A stretch of 64,000 nt of DNA from Halomonas nitroreducens (GCF_003966155.1 NZ_RXNS01000009.1:62001-126000), one strand, 5' to 3'. Numbered from the stretch's first letter, positions 9,056 to 20,449 are shown. Numbers and translations are program-made. The notes: generated from the letters alone by a model not told the origin.

Positions 9056-10023
9056 GTCGTGACTCTGCCCCTACCCGCGGCGCTCGCACGCAGCGCGCCA
9101 CCACTGGCAGCCGCTGGCGCGCCTGGTTGCGCCATCATCGCGCCATGGCCCTGGACAGCGCCCGTCGGCTGCTGCGCCACCCCTTGGGCAGCCTGCTGAC
9201 CATGCTGGCGATCGCCATCGCTCTGGTGCTTCCGGCCGGGCTCTGGCTGGCCCTGGACGGCGCCCGGTTGCTGGATGCCGAACTCGACGAAAGCGCGAGC
9301 CTGACGGTCTACCTGGCGCCGCAGGTCGAGGCCGCCGAGGCCACGCGCATCGAGCAGGCGCTGGCGGCCCGGCCGGGCGTCGCCGAGACTCGCCTGATCA
9401 CCGCCGCAGAGGGCATGGCCGAGTTCCAGCAGGCGCTGGGCCTGGAGGATGCCCTGACCCGGCTGCCCGACAACCCGCTGCCGGCCAGTGTCGTGGTGCA
9501 CCCCGTCGCAACCGCCCCGGCCGCAGTGCGCGACCTGGCGGAAAGCCTGGAGGAGGTCGTCGGTATCGAGGAGGTCCGGCTCGACCTGGCCTGGCTCGAG
9601 CGCCTGCGTCACCTGGCCGAGCTGGGGCGCCGCGTCACCCTGGGGCTCGCCGTGCTGTTCGGCCTGGGCGTGTTGCTGGTGGTGGGCAACACCATCCGCC
9701 TGGCGGTAGAGAACCGCCGCCAGGAGATCGAGGTGGTGACCCTGATCGGCGCCACCCATCCCTTCGTGCGCCGTCCCTTCCTGTACAGCGGCGCCTGGTT
9801 CGGCCTGGGCGGCGGCCTGCTGGCCTGGGGGTTGCTGACCCTGGGCAGCGACTGGCTGGCCACCCCGGTGTCGGCCCTGGCGGCCAGCTACGGGGCGAGC
9901 TACTCCCTGCCGCGCCTGGGGGTGTCGGGCTCGGCAATACTGCTGGCCTGTAGTACACTACTCGGCTGGCTGGGTGCCTGGATCGCCGTCAATCGCCATC
10001 TGGCACAGATCCGCCCCCGCTAG
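9052..10023 (+). CDS. ftsX: Cell division protein FtsX
   Basis: Membrane partner of FtsE. The 323-residue product has an Arg-rich cytoplasmic start (about 40 residues), a first helix around LLTMLAIAIALVLPAGLWLAL (about 50-70), and a periplasmic domain (about 75-190) that in this family recruits EnvC-type activators. Three more helices follow, with the RLAVENRRQEIEVVTLIGAT loop between helices 2 and 3 (about 222-241). The ATG at 9052 overlaps the ftsE stop. It ends just upstream of a short hairpin and rpoH. Confidence 0.97.
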
Positions 10024-10030
10024 TGACAGC

Positions 10031-10052
10031 GCCCCGGGATCGGGGCTATTGT
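10031..10052 (+). terminator. Weak terminator after ftsX
   Basis: A 6-bp stem, GCCCCG (10031-10036) with CGGGGC (10041-10046), has a GGAT loop and is followed by TATTGT. It is short and probably leaky, allowing some read-through into rpoH. Confidence 0.45.
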
Positions 10053-10053
10053 C

Positions 10054-10081
10054 GGAACCAAATCGAGCTCTCGCCGTCAAA
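10054..10081 (+). promoter_or_regulatory. Candidate sigma-E (RpoE/AlgU) promoter of rpoH
   Basis: GGAACCA (10054-10060) and GTCAAA (10076-10081), with 15 bases between, closely match the sigma-E consensus (GGAACTT, then about 15-19 bases, then GTCTAA). Transcription would start about 45 bases before the rpoH ATG. rpoH is a known sigma-E target in E. coli and an AlgU target in Pseudomonas. A small hairpin (CGCCGTC/GGCGGCG, 10072-10088) overlaps the -10 region. The motif is seen; its activity is inferred. Confidence 0.6.
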
Positions 10082-10131
10082 GGCGGCGACTGCGGATACC
10101 ACACACGGGCTTCGATGGAGACAACCTGCAC

Positions 10132-10998
10132 ATGAGCACCAGTCTTCTGCCGGTGGGACACCTTTCCCCGGGCCACGACCTCAACGGTTATATCCAGGCG
10201 GTGAACGGCATTCCCATGCTCACCGTCGAGGAGGAGCGTGAGCTGGCCTACCGCCTGCACGACGAGGGCGACCTCGAGGCGGCCCGCCGCCTGGTGCTAT
10301 CGCACCTGCGCTTCGTCGTGCATATCGCGCGGAGCTACTCCGGCTATGGCCTGGCCCAGGCGGACCTGATCCAGGAAGGCAATGTCGGCCTGATGAAGGC
10401 GGTCAAGCGCTTCGATCCCAATCAGGGCGTGCGCCTGGTGTCCTTCGCCGTGCACTGGATCAAGGCCGAGATCCATGAGTTCGTGCTGCGCAACTGGCGC
10501 ATCGTCAAGATCGCCACCACCAAGGCCCAGCGCAAGCTGTTCTTCAACCTGCGCAGCGCCAAGAAGCGCCTGGCCTGGCTGAACAGCGACGAGGTCGAGG
10601 CCATCGCCAAGGACCTCGACGTCAAGCCGGAGGTGGTACGCGAGATGGAGGGGCGGCTGTCGGCCCACGACGCCGGCTTCGATGCCGCGCCGGGCGAGGA
10701 CGAGGAGTCCGCCTACCAGGCCCCGGTCCACTACCTCGATGATGCCAGCCAGGACCCGGCCACCCAGCTCGAGGACAGCGACTGGGAGGAGGATGCCACC
10801 CGTCGCCTGCAGGTAGCCCTCGAGGGCCTGGACGAGCGTTCCCGGGATATCCTCCAGCGCCGCTGGCTGAGCGACGACAAGTCGACCCTGCACGACCTGG
10901 CCGACGTCTACGGCGTGTCCGCCGAACGCATTCGCCAGCTCGAGAAGAACGCCATGAAGAAGATTCGCCAGCATATCGGCGACACCCTGGCGGCCTGA
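10132..10998 (+). CDS. rpoH: RNA polymerase heat-shock sigma factor sigma-32
   Basis: Directs transcription of heat-shock genes. The 288-residue product matches the family (284 in E. coli). Region 2 shows [17 protein letters not shown] (about residues 79-95) and [19 protein letters not shown] (about 105-123). The RpoH box QRKLFFNLR, unique to sigma-32 and used for core binding and feedback control, is at about 132-140. Region 4, with a helix-turn-helix, is at the C-terminus ([19 protein letters not shown]). It sits after ftsX, its usual neighbour, with its own candidate sigma-E promoter. Confidence 0.98.
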   Translation: MSTSLLPVGHLSPGHDLNGYIQAVNGIPMLTVEEERELAYRLHDEGDLEAARRLVLSHLRFVVHIARSYSGYGLAQADLIQEGNVGLMKAVKRFDPNQGVRLVSFAVHWIKAEIHEFVLRNWRIVKIATTKAQRKLFFNLRSAKKRLAWLNSDEVEAIAKDLDVKPEVVREMEGRLSAHDAGFDAAPGEDEESAYQAPVHYLDDASQDPATQLEDSDWEEDATRRLQVALEGLDERSRDILQRRWLSDDKSTLHDLADVYGVSAERIRQLEKNAMKKIRQHIGDTLAA

Positions 10999-11032
10999 TC
11001 CCGGTCGCGTCAGCGCCCGCCTCCGGCAAGAT

Positions 11033-11059
11033 AAGCCCCGGCCACTGGCCGGGGCTTTT
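11033..11059 (+). terminator. Strong terminator after rpoH
   Basis: AAGCCCCGGCCA (11033-11044) pairs with TGGCCGGGGCTT (11046-11057) and is followed by TTTTG. The A-rich left side means it could also act for slmA, transcribed toward it from the other strand, so it is probably bidirectional. Confidence 0.9.
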
Positions 11060-11074
11060 GCGTTGCGGAGGCGC

Positions 11075-11683
11075 TCAGGCGGTCTGGGCCGCCTCGCGCA
11101 TCAGCCTGGCCGAGAGTACCGGCCACTGGTCGTCCCAGTGCTCGGTGGGCCGCCGGCGGAAGTCGCTGCGCACGTACTGGGAGATGCGTCCCTCTGCCTG
11201 GGCGATCAGCAGGTTGGCCGCGGCCGGGATCGGCAGGGTGGGCCTCAGGCCCTCGCGCAGCTCGGCCTCGCGCAGGACCTGCTTGAGCTGCGTCTCCAGG
11301 CGCTCGAAGAGCTGGTGGATGCGCAGCCGCAGGCGAGCCGTCTCGCCGGTCAGGGCGTCGCCGCCCAGCAGGCGTGACAGCCCCGGGTTCTTCTCGGCGA
11401 AGGCCAGCACCAGGGTCAGGATCTGTCCGCAGCGGGGGAGTGCCTCGGGGACCTCCTCGAGGATGCGGCTGATGCGTTCGAACAGCGTCTGCTCGATGAA
11501 CTCGATGAGTCCCTCGAACATCCGCGCCTTGCTGGGAAAGTGGCGGTAGAGGGCGGCCTCCGAGACGCCGACCTGGCGAGCCAGGGCGGCGATGGTGATA
11601 CGCTTGCCGCTGTCTTCCTCCAGCATCATGGCCAGCCCCTGGAGGATCTGCTCCCGGCGGCTGGGGGTGGTTTCCTGCGTCAT
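11075..11683 (-). CDS. slmA: Nucleoid occlusion factor SlmA
   Basis: TetR-family DNA-binding protein that blocks FtsZ assembly over the chromosome. The 202-residue product (198 in E. coli) has its helix-turn-helix at about residues 29-50 (ITIAALARQVGVSEAALYRHF), followed by PSKARMFEGLIEFIEQ, which is typical of SlmA rather than a drug-sensing TetR regulator. The C-terminus is well conserved (QYVRSDFRRRPTEHWDDQW). It follows argB on the minus strand and is the last gene of the coaBC-dut-algC-argB-slmA run. Confidence 0.93.
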   Translation of the reverse strand: MTQETTPSRREQILQGLAMMLEEDSGKRITIAALARQVGVSEAALYRHFPSKARMFEGLIEFIEQTLFERISRILEEVPEALPRCGQILTLVLAFAEKNPGLSRLLGGDALTGETARLRLRIHQLFERLETQLKQVLREAELREGLRPTLPIPAAANLLIAQAEGRISQYVRSDFRRRPTEHWDDQWPVLSARLMREAAQTA

Positions 11684-11719
11684 GTTGGCTTTTCTTATGG
11701 TGGTTGCGATGGGCCGGCC

Positions 11720-14075
<2,356 letters not shown>

Positions 14076-14106
14076 ATCATTGATTCCTGTTGCGGAGCGC
14101 TGTGGC

Positions 14107-14574
14107 TCAGTGTCGTCCCGAACTGCCGAAGCCGTCGTCGCCGCGCACGCTGGCGTTAAAGTCGTCGACGACCTGGAGTTCGGCCTGCACCACAGGAACA
14201 AGCACATACTGTGCCAACCGCTCGAAGGGCTCCACCGTGAAGGGCGTCGAGCCACGGTTCCAGACCGAGATCATCAGCTCGCCCTGGTAGTCGGAGTCGA
14301 TCAGGCCAACCAGATTGCCGAGCACGATGCCGTGCTTGTGGCCCAGCCCCGAGCGGGGCAGGATCATCCCGGCGAGCCCCGGGTCGGCGATATGGATGGC
14401 CAGGCCGGTGCGGACCAGTTCGCAGTCGCCCGGCGCGAGCACCAGGGGAGCGTCGAGCAGGGCGCGCAGGTCCATGCCGGCGGAGCCGGTGGTGGCATAG
14501 TGGGGCAGGTGGTCGCGCAGGCGCTCGTCGAGCAGCTTGACGGCGAGGCGAGGACGGTCGGGGATCGTCGGCAT
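14107..14574 (-). CDS. dut: dUTP pyrophosphatase
   Basis: Hydrolyses dUTP to dUMP, keeping uracil out of DNA and feeding thymidylate synthesis. The 155-residue trimeric-type enzyme shows all five motifs: SAGMDLRA (about residues 30-37), [24 protein letters not shown], the WNRG/FERLAQ region, and the C-terminal [12 protein letters not shown] that closes over the active site. The ATG at 14574 is assumed; one at 14583 would add three residues, and neither has a strong ribosome site. It lies 29 bases after coaBC. Confidence 0.96.
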   Translation of the reverse strand: MPTIPDRPRLAVKLLDERLRDHLPHYATTGSAGMDLRALLDAPLVLAPGDCELVRTGLAIHIADPGLAGMILPRSGLGHKHGIVLGNLVGLIDSDYQGELMISVWNRGSTPFTVEPFERLAQYVLVPVVQAELQVVDDFNASVRGDDGFGSSGRH

Positions 14575-14603
14575 TGCGGGCATCCAGGGTAGGGGGCGTG
14601 TCG

Positions 14604-15857
14604 TCAGGGGGAGTCGGCGGCGCGCAGCCGGGCCAGCGCCTGGCGGACCACGGCCAGGGCCAGCTGCGATTTCGGTTGGGGCGGCAGCGAAAGCTGGTCG
14701 GTGGCCCCGGCATCGCGCCACAGCAGCAAGGCGGCGTTGTCGTCGGCGCCGAAGCCCAGGCCGGCCCGGGACACGTCATTGGCCACCACCATGTCGAGGC
14801 TCTTGCGGGCGAGCTTGTCCCGGGCGTAGGCCTCCAGATCGCGGGTCTCCGCGGCAAAGCCGACCACGTAGGGACGATCCTCACGGGCGGCGATGCTGGC
14901 GATGATGTCGGGATTCTTGACCAGGTGAAGGGTCAACGTGTCCTCGCCCTCGCGCTTCTTCATCTTGTGCGCGGCGGGAGTCTCGGCCCGGTAGTCGGCG
15001 ACGGCGGCGCAGCCGATGAAGAGGTTGCACTGCGGGGCCAGCCGGTGGGCCGTGTCATGCATTTCCTGGGCGCTTTCCACGTCATGGCGCTCCACTCCCG
15101 CGGGGGTGGGCAGTGCCACGGGGCCGCTGATCAGCAAAACGCGGGCGCCCAGGGCGGCGGCGGCGGCGGCCAGGGCGAAGCCCATCTTGCCCGAGCTGTG
15201 GTTGGAGAGATAGCGCACCGGATCGAGGGGCTCCCGCGTCGGGCCTGCCGTGATCACCACGGTCAGGCCAGCGGCGTCCCGTGGCGGCGGGGCGGCCAGC
15301 GCCGCCAGGATGGCGTCGGGTTCCAGCATGCGCCCGGGGCCCACGTCCCCGCAGGCCTGGTCGCCGCTGTCCGGGCCGAGCAGTCGCCAGCCGTCCTCGG
15401 TCAGGCGGCGGGCGTTGCGCACGGTGGCCGGCTGGCGCCACATCGCCTGGTTCATGGCAGGGGCCATGACCTTCTCGGCATCGCTGGCCAGGCAGAGCGT
15501 GGTCAGCAGATCGTCGGCATGGCCATGGGCCAGGCGTGCCATCAGGTCGGCGGTGGCCGGGGCGATCAGCACCAGGTCAGCCCAGCGTGCCAGCTCGATA
15601 TGGCCCATGCCGGCCTCGGCCTCGGGGTCGAGCAGCGAGGTGCGCACCGGCTCGCCGGTCAGGGCCTGCAGGGTCAGCGGGGTGATAAAGGCCTGGGCGC
15701 CCTCGGTCATGACCACGCGCACTTCATGGCCCGCCTGCTTGAGCAGGCGAGCCAGCTGGGCGCTCTTGTAGGCGGCGATGCCGGCGCTGATGCCGAGCAG
15801 TATGCGGCGACCCTCGCCAGGGCGGCCGGCGCTCCGGTGGCCGGGCGATAGCGACAT
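14604..15857 (-). CDS. coaBC: Bifunctional phosphopantothenoylcysteine decarboxylase/synthetase
   Basis: Two consecutive steps of coenzyme A synthesis in one 417-residue protein. The CoaC (flavin decarboxylase) half has [18 protein letters not shown] (about residues 22-39), the PAMNQAMW motif and [10 protein letters not shown] with the catalytic Cys. The CoaB (synthetase) half has [21 protein letters not shown] (about 195-215) and the AAVADYR and KMKKREG elements. The ATG at 15857 gives the usual length. It is the first gene of the minus-strand run and is divergent from radC. Confidence 0.97.
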   Translation of the reverse strand: MSLSPGHRSAGRPGEGRRILLGISAGIAAYKSAQLARLLKQAGHEVRVVMTEGAQAFITPLTLQALTGEPVRTSLLDPEAEAGMGHIELARWADLVLIAPATADLMARLAHGHADDLLTTLCLASDAEKVMAPAMNQAMWRQPATVRNARRLTEDGWRLLGPDSGDQACGDVGPGRMLEPDAILAALAAPPPRDAAGLTVVITAGPTREPLDPVRYLSNHSSGKMGFALAAAAAALGARVLLISGPVALPTPAGVERHDVESAQEMHDTAHRLAPQCNLFIGCAAVADYRAETPAAHKMKKREGEDTLTLHLVKNPDIIASIAAREDRPYVVGFAAETRDLEAYARDKLARKSLDMVVANDVSRAGLGFGADDNAALLLWRDAGATDQLSLPPQPKSQLALAVVRQALARLRAADSP

Positions 15858-15922
15858 AAGGCGTTGTCCGAGCGGAAATCCGGTTGACTACTTTACCATT
15901 CGCCGGGGGGCTTGCGTAGCCA

Positions 15923-15940
15923 CCGCCCGGCGCCGGGCGG
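15923..15940. promoter_or_regulatory. 18-bp perfect palindrome between coaBC and radC
   Basis: CCGCCCGGCGCCGGGCGG is fully self-complementary. It lies in the 125-base divergent region, flanked by TTGCGT (15912-15917) and TACACT (15942-15947), which are too far apart (24 bases) for a normal sigma-70 promoter. It could be an operator, or a hairpin in either leader. Only the symmetry is seen. Confidence 0.4.
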
Positions 15941-15982
15941 CTACACTGGGGGCGAGCACGCCGGGCGAGGCAAGGAGGCTGT

Positions 15983-16657
15983 ATGTCGATTCGCGACTGG
16001 CCGGAGGGTGAGCGGCCACGGGAGAAGCTGCTGGCGCTGGGGGCCGAGGCCCTGTCCGACGCCGAGCTGCTGGCGATCTTCCTGCGCGTCGGGGTGACGG
16101 GGCGCTCGGCGGTGGACCTGGCCCGGGACCTGCTGTCGGCCTTCGGTGGCCTGCGTCCCCTGCTGGAGGCCGACCGGGCGAGGTTCTGTGCCCAGCGCGG
16201 CCTTGGTCAGGCCAAGTTCGTGCAGCTGCAGGCGGTCATGGAGCTCTCCCGGCGCCACCTGGCCAGCCGGCTCGACCGCGACGCGGCCCTGACCTCGCCG
16301 GAGCTGGTGCGTAGCTACCTGGCCTCGCGGCTTCGCCACCTGGGGCACGAGGAGTTCGCCGCCCTCTTCCTCGACAGCCAGCACCGGGTGATCCGCTACG
16401 AGTCGCTGTTCCGCGGGACCCTGGACAGTGCCTCGGTCTATCCCCGGGAGGTCGCCCGCCGCGCCCTGGAGCTGGGGGCCGGCGCCATCATCTTCGCCCA
16501 CAACCATCCCTCCGGGGTGGCCGAGCCCAGCGACGCCGACCGGCGCATCACCGCACGGCTCACGGAGGCGCTGAGCCTGTTCGAGATCCGGGTGCTGGAC
16601 CATTTCGTGGTGGGGGATGGCGAGGTGGTGTCCTTTGCCGAGCGGGGGCTGTTATAA
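15983..16657 (+). CDS. radC: RadC family JAMM-domain protein
   Basis: Cytoplasmic protein of uncertain role; the old DNA-repair assignment is not well supported for the family. The 224-residue product is full length. The N-terminal part has helix-hairpin-helix character ([26 protein letters not shown]). The C-terminal JAMM metalloprotease-like fold has the metal motif [14 protein letters not shown] (about residues 173-186) and an upstream Glu, so the site looks intact. Position before rpmB-rpmG is conserved in gammaproteobacteria. A TATAAT overlaps its stop codon but lacks a clear -35. Confidence 0.95.
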   Translation: MSIRDWPEGERPREKLLALGAEALSDAELLAIFLRVGVTGRSAVDLARDLLSAFGGLRPLLEADRARFCAQRGLGQAKFVQLQAVMELSRRHLASRLDRDAALTSPELVRSYLASRLRHLGHEEFAALFLDSQHRVIRYESLFRGTLDSASVYPREVARRALELGAGAIIFAHNHPSGVAEPSDADRRITARLTEALSLFEIRVLDHFVVGDGEVVSFAERGLL

Positions 16658-16670
16658 TAGCGCGCATCGC

Positions 16671-16699
16671 TTGTCTGGCCCGGCCGACTCTGGTATAAA
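16671..16699 (+). promoter_or_regulatory. Sigma-70 promoter of rpmB-rpmG
   Basis: TTGTCT (16671-16676) and TATAAA (16694-16699) are separated by exactly 17 bases. This leaves a leader of about 90 bases before rpmB, whose ribosome site GGAGG is at 16786-16790. It is one of the best promoter matches in the window, fitting a highly expressed ribosomal protein operon. Confidence 0.75.
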
Positions 16700-16795
16700 G
16701 TGCAGCCTTTGAATTCCCTTGGGTCAAATGACAACGGGGTAGTCCCGGTTTGCCCGACAGGTTTTGAACAACTCGCCAAGCGGTTGGAGGCTCTC

Positions 16796-17032
16796 ATGTC
16801 CAAAGTATGTCAGGTTACCGGCAAGCGCCCGGTGACTGGTAACAACGTTTCACACTCCCAGCGCAAGACGCGTCGTCGTTTCGTGCCCAACCTGCACAGC
16901 CATCGGTTCTGGGTGGAGTCCGAGAAGCGCTTCGTTCGCCTGCGCGTCTCCTCCAAGGGCATGCGCATCATCGACAAGAAGGGCATCGAGGCGGTGCTCA
17001 GCGACATTCGCAAGCGCGGCGAAGCCGTCTAA
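16796..17032 (+). CDS. rpmB: 50S ribosomal protein bL28
   Basis: Large-subunit protein of 78 residues, the same length as in E. coli. It has the family start [20 protein letters not shown] and the basic [16 protein letters not shown] segment (about residues 24-39). It contains a single Cys (position 5), so it is the zinc-independent form. GGAGG lies 5 bases before the ATG at 16796. It is co-transcribed with rpmG, 23 bases downstream. Confidence 0.98.
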   Translation: MSKVCQVTGKRPVTGNNVSHSQRKTRRRFVPNLHSHRFWVESEKRFVRLRVSSKGMRIIDKKGIEAVLSDIRKRGEAV

Positions 17033-17055
17033 GCGACCCCGAAGGGAGAAGACTC

Positions 17056-17211
17056 ATGCGTGACAAGATCAGAATGGTGTCCAGCGCCGGTACCGGCCAC
17101 TTCTACACCACCGACAAGAACAAGCGGAACACTCCGGACAAGCTCGAGATGAAGAAGTACGATCCGGTGGTCCGCAAGCACGTGATGTACAAGGAAGCCA
17201 AGATCAAGTAA
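17056..17211 (+). CDS. rpmG: 50S ribosomal protein bL33
   Basis: Large-subunit protein of 51 residues. It starts [20 protein letters not shown] and ends in [10 protein letters not shown]. It has no cysteine at all, so it is the zinc-free paralogue that does not depend on zinc supply. AAGGGAGAA lies before the ATG. The stop TAA is at 17209-17211, and a terminator follows at 17271. The rpmB-rpmG order is universal in relatives. Confidence 0.97.
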   Translation: MRDKIRMVSSAGTGHFYTTDKNKRNTPDKLEMKKYDPVVRKHVMYKEAKIK

Positions 17212-17270
17212 TCCGGGAACTCTGCGGTTTCCCGTGATCGCTTCCGCCGCAGGCCCTCGCCTGTCCGCCT

Positions 17271-17297
17271 GAACCCGGCCCGATGGTCGGGTTCTTG
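17271..17297 (+). terminator. Terminator after rpmG
   Basis: GAACCCG (17271-17277) pairs with CGGGTTC (17288-17294), and an inner GCC/GGT can extend the stem. TTG follows. It separates the ribosomal operon from mutM. Confidence 0.65.
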
Positions 17298-17326
17298 CGT
17301 AGTGTCCCCGAGCCGGAAGACTGTCC

Positions 17327-18154
17327 ATGCCCGAGCTGCCCGAAGTCGAGACCACCCGGCGCGGCATCGCCCCCCATGTGGAGGGGCGCGAGATCGTCGA
17401 GGTTGTCGTGCGCCAGTCGCGCCTGCGCCTGCCGGTGCCCGACGACCTGGTCGAGCGGCTGGTGGGCGCGCGCATCGGTGCCCTGTCGCGGCGGGCCAAG
17501 TACCTGCTGGTGCCGGTGCAGGCAGGGGAGGCGGCGGCCAGCCTGCTCTGGCACCTGGGGATGTCCGGCAGCCTGCGAATCGCGCGGCTCGGCGAGCTCC
17601 CCAAGAAGCACGACCATGTCGACCTGGTGCTCGATGACGGCGCCATCCTGCGCTATCACGATCCGCGCCGCTTCGGCTTCGTCGACTGGCTCCAGGGCGA
17701 TGCGGCCCATGATCCGCGCCTGGCCCGCTTGGGGCCCGAGCCGCTGTCCGAGGCCTTCGACGGCGCGCGGCTGCACGCCCTGTCCCGCGGCCGTCGCCTG
17801 GCCGTGAAGCCGTTCCTGATGGACAATGCCGTGGTGGTGGGGGTCGGCAACATCTATGCCGCCGAGGCGCTGTTCCTCGCCGGCATCGACCCGCGCCGCG
17901 CCGCCGGGCGCATCTCCCTGGCGCGCTACGAGCGGCTGGCGGCGGCGGTCCGCGAGGTGCTGGCCGCCGCCATCACCCAGGGCGGCACCACCCTGCGCGA
18001 CTTCGTCGGCGGCACCGGCGAGCCCGGCTACTTCGCCCAGCGGCTCAATGTCTATGGCCGCGACGGCGCGCCCTGCCGGCGCTGCGGCGCCGAGCTGCGC
18101 CTGGTGACCCTGGGGCAGCGGGCCAGCGTCTTCTGCGCCGCGTGCCAGCGCTGA
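17327..18154 (+). CDS. mutM: Formamidopyrimidine-DNA glycosylase
   Basis: Removes 8-oxoguanine and ring-opened purines from DNA by base excision. The 275-residue product begins with the essential [14 protein letters not shown], where Pro2 is the nucleophile and Glu3 is catalytic. KHDHVDLV and the helix-two-turns-helix region ([19 protein letters not shown], about residues 168-186) follow. It ends in the four-Cys zinc finger [20 protein letters not shown] then CAACQ. The catalytic Lys in RRAKYLL is present. It lies downstream of rpmG as in many gammaproteobacteria. Confidence 0.97.
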   Translation: MPELPEVETTRRGIAPHVEGREIVEVVVRQSRLRLPVPDDLVERLVGARIGALSRRAKYLLVPVQAGEAAASLLWHLGMSGSLRIARLGELPKKHDHVDLVLDDGAILRYHDPRRFGFVDWLQGDAAHDPRLARLGPEPLSEAFDGARLHALSRGRRLAVKPFLMDNAVVVGVGNIYAAEALFLAGIDPRRAAGRISLARYERLAAAVREVLAAAITQGGTTLRDFVGGTGEPGYFAQRLNVYGRDGAPCRRCGAELRLVTLGQRASVFCAACQR

Positions 18155-18206
18155 GTCGGTCGCCGTTGCGCCTCCGGCCCCTATCCGATTTCCTCGAGAG
18201 TTTTTG

Positions 18207-19403
18207 ATGACTGCCCTACGCTCCCTGCGCCTGAAGAAGCATGCCGACCGCCGCCTCAAGGCGGGCCACCTGTGGCTCTATTCCAACGAGGTCGATACTG
18301 ACGCCACGCCGCTCAAGGCGTTTGCACCCGGCGAGCAGGCGGTAGTGGAGGCCGCCAACGGCAAGCCCATGGGCGTGGCCTACGTCAATTCCCACTCGCT
18401 GATCTGCGCGCGCCTGGTGTCCCGGGACCCGGCCACCGGTCTCGATCGCTCGCTGCTGGTGCACCGGCTGAATCAGGCCCTGGCGCTGCGCCAGCGGCTC
18501 TTCGACAAGCCCTTCTATCGCCTGGTGCACGGCGAGGGCGACCTGCTGCCGGGCCTGATCATCGACCGCTTCGACGACGTCCTGGTGGTGCAGCTCAATA
18601 CCGCCGGCATGCAGGCGGCCCTCGAGCCGCTCATGGACGCCCTCGACAAGGTGCTCGCGCCGCGGGTGGTGGTGCTGCGTAACGACACCGGCGGTCGCCG
18701 CCAGGAGGGCCTGGAGAGTCACGTCGAGGTAGTGAAGGGCGAGTTGCCGGAGGCGGTGCTGCTCGAGGAGAACGGCGTGCGCTTCGCCGTGCCGGTGCTC
18801 GACGGCCAGAAGACCGGCTGGTTCTATGACCACCGGGTCAACCGCGCCTGGCTGAACGGCCTGGTGGCCGGCAAGCGGGTGCTGGACCTGTTCAGCTATG
18901 TGGGCGGCTGGGGCGTGCAGGCCGCCGCCCACGGCGCCAGTGAGGTGCTGTGCGTGGACGCCAGCGCCGGGGCCCTCGAGCAGGTCGCCGAGAATGCCGC
19001 CCTCAACGGCCTGCACGAGCAGGTGGCGGTGGGCGAGGGCGATGCCTTCGAGGCCCTGGCCGCGCTCAAGGCCGATGGCGAGCAGTTCGACGTGGTGATC
19101 CTCGATCCGCCGGCCTTCATCAAGAAGCGCAAGGACATCCCCGCCGGCGAGCGTGCCTACGGCAAGCTCAACCGCGAGGCGATGCGCCTACTGGGCCGCG
19201 ATGGCCTGCTGCTCTCGGCCTCGTGCTCGATGCACCTGGCCCCGGAGCGCCTGGTCGACGTCGTGCGTGGCGCCGCGCGCCACCAGGATCGCCATGGCCA
19301 GATCCTCTTCCAGGGGCATCAGGGGGCGGATCACCCCGTGCACCCGGCGATTCCCGAGACGTCCTATCTCAAGGCGCTGGGCGTCCGCGTCTTCCGCGAT
19401 TAG
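18207..19403 (+). CDS. rlmI: 23S rRNA m5C1962 methyltransferase, RlmI family
   Basis: SAM-dependent cytosine-5 methyltransferase acting on 23S rRNA. The 398-residue product (396 in E. coli) has an N-terminal PUA RNA-binding domain (LKKHADRRLKAGHLWLYSNEV, about residues 8-28) and a Rossmann methyltransferase domain with RVLDLFSYVGGWGVQAAAHG (about 222-241), CVDAS and VILDPPAF. Near the end SASCSMHL provides the catalytic Cys region. I chose the ATG at 18207 over the adjacent TTG at 18204. Confidence 0.9.
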   Translation: MTALRSLRLKKHADRRLKAGHLWLYSNEVDTDATPLKAFAPGEQAVVEAANGKPMGVAYVNSHSLICARLVSRDPATGLDRSLLVHRLNQALALRQRLFDKPFYRLVHGEGDLLPGLIIDRFDDVLVVQLNTAGMQAALEPLMDALDKVLAPRVVVLRNDTGGRRQEGLESHVEVVKGELPEAVLLEENGVRFAVPVLDGQKTGWFYDHRVNRAWLNGLVAGKRVLDLFSYVGGWGVQAAAHGASEVLCVDASAGALEQVAENAALNGLHEQVAVGEGDAFEALAALKADGEQFDVVILDPPAFIKKRKDIPAGERAYGKLNREAMRLLGRDGLLLSASCSMHLAPERLVDVVRGAARHQDRHGQILFQGHQGADHPVHPAIPETSYLKALGVRVFRD

Positions 19404-19466
19404 GAGAGAGCGGGGCGGCACCCGGCCAGAGGGCATTCGCCGGTGACCCGCTGCCGTGTCGATGCC

Positions 19467-19787
19467 ATGAGTGATTTCGACTTTGTTCGCGTCTTCGCCC
19501 ACTCGAATCCGCTGCTGGTGAGCCATATGGCCAACCTGCTGGAAGCGGCCGGGGTGCCGGTCGAGCGACGCAACCTGACCCTCGGTGGGGGGGCCGGGGA
19601 GCTGCCCCCGGGCGAGTGCGAGCCCGAGGTCTGGGTGGCGCCGCACAACCGGGCCAGGGCCGAGCGACTGATACGCCAGGCCCAGGCCGAGGAGGACTCG
19701 CGGCCGGCCTGGGTCTGCCCCGGCTGCGGCGAGCGTCTCGAGGCGGCCTTCGACACCTGCTGGCAATGCGGCGGCCGCCGGCCATGA
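19467..19787 (+). CDS. DUF2007 domain protein with C-terminal zinc ribbon
   Basis: A 106-residue protein. The first 75 residues (FVRVFAHSNPLLVSHMANLLEAAGV, then EVWVAPHNRARAERLI) match the DUF2007 or putative signal-transducing fold, a PII-like alpha/beta sandwich of unknown function. The last 25 form a CPGC...CWQC zinc ribbon (Cys84, 87, 98 and 101). I chose the ATG at 19467 because the conserved start follows it. The next gene begins about 50 bases downstream on the same strand, so the two may be co-transcribed. Confidence 0.8.
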   Translation: MSDFDFVRVFAHSNPLLVSHMANLLEAAGVPVERRNLTLGGGAGELPPGECEPEVWVAPHNRARAERLIRQAQAEEDSRPAWVCPGCGERLEAAFDTCWQCGGRRP

Positions 19788-19836
19788 GCACTGCCTCACG
19801 CCCCCTGATCGTCATGTCCGTGGAGGGACTGCTGCC

Positions 19837-20283
19837 ATGGCCTGGGACCTGCCCGACCCCTTCCTGATCGAGATCGACGTCGAGGCGGCCGCCATCGACG
19901 CCTTTGGTCATGCCAACAACGCCGAGTACCTGCGCTGGGTGGAACAGGCCAGCTGGGCCCACTCCGCTTGGCTGGGGCTGGGCCTGGCTCGTTACCGGGC
20001 GCTGGACCGGGCCATGGCGGTGCATCGCCACGAGCTCGACTACCTGGCGCCGGCCTTCGAGGGGGACCGCCTGCGGCTGGCCACCTGGATCGTCGCCTGC
20101 GACGGGCGCCTGACCCTGACGCGTCGCTTCCAGCTGCGGCGTCCCGCCGACGGTCGCACCCTGATGCGGGCCCGCACGCGCTATGCCTGTATCGCCCTGT
20201 CCAGCGGCCGGCCGCGCCGCCTGCCCGAGGCCTTCCTGGCTGGCTATGGCCCGGCGCTGGTCGATGAGTCGCCGGCAACCTGA
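19837..20283 (+). CDS. Hotdog-fold acyl-CoA thioesterase (4HBT family)
   Basis: Predicted cytoplasmic acyl-CoA thioesterase of 148 residues. The family signature is IDAFGHANNAEYLRWVEQASW (about residues 19-39), where the catalytic Asp and the His-x-Asn loop of YbgC-like enzymes lie. The long helix follows, then the beta strand HRHELDYLAPAFEGDRL. RTRYACIAL and RPRRLPEAF form the end. The acyl chain used cannot be told; YbgC, FadM and 4-hydroxybenzoyl-CoA types look alike here. It has no obvious terminator downstream. Confidence 0.85.
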   Translation: MAWDLPDPFLIEIDVEAAAIDAFGHANNAEYLRWVEQASWAHSAWLGLGLARYRALDRAMAVHRHELDYLAPAFEGDRLRLATWIVACDGRLTLTRRFQLRRPADGRTLMRARTRYACIALSSGRPRRLPEAFLAGYGPALVDESPAT

Positions 20284-20449
20284 TGTCTTTCTGTATGGTG
20301 AGGTATATTCAGAGGGATGTCCGGTATTTTTGCGCTTGTATCTAATATTTTTTTGTTTTTCTCCCGTGATCTCATCGTGATTGTTCTGTTGTGCTGTAAT
20401 GAGGAGACGAGTCACCCTCATCCAACAATCAAGCACCGGAGGACCTCCC
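20284..20449 (+). promoter_or_regulatory. AT-rich upstream region of ald
   Basis: The only markedly AT-rich stretch in the first half of the window, with T-runs at 20325-20331 and 20348-20360. Possible -10 boxes are TCTAAT (20341-20346) and TGTAAT (20395-20400), but no convincing -35 pairs with either. Alanine dehydrogenase genes in other bacteria are often controlled by Lrp-type regulators, which bind AT-rich DNA. That role is inference here. Confidence 0.45.

Noticed and set aside
16653-16658. TATAAT at the radC stop as the rpmB promoter
   Set aside because: No -35 lies 16-18 bases upstream; the TTGTCT/TATAAA pair at 16671-16699 is far better.
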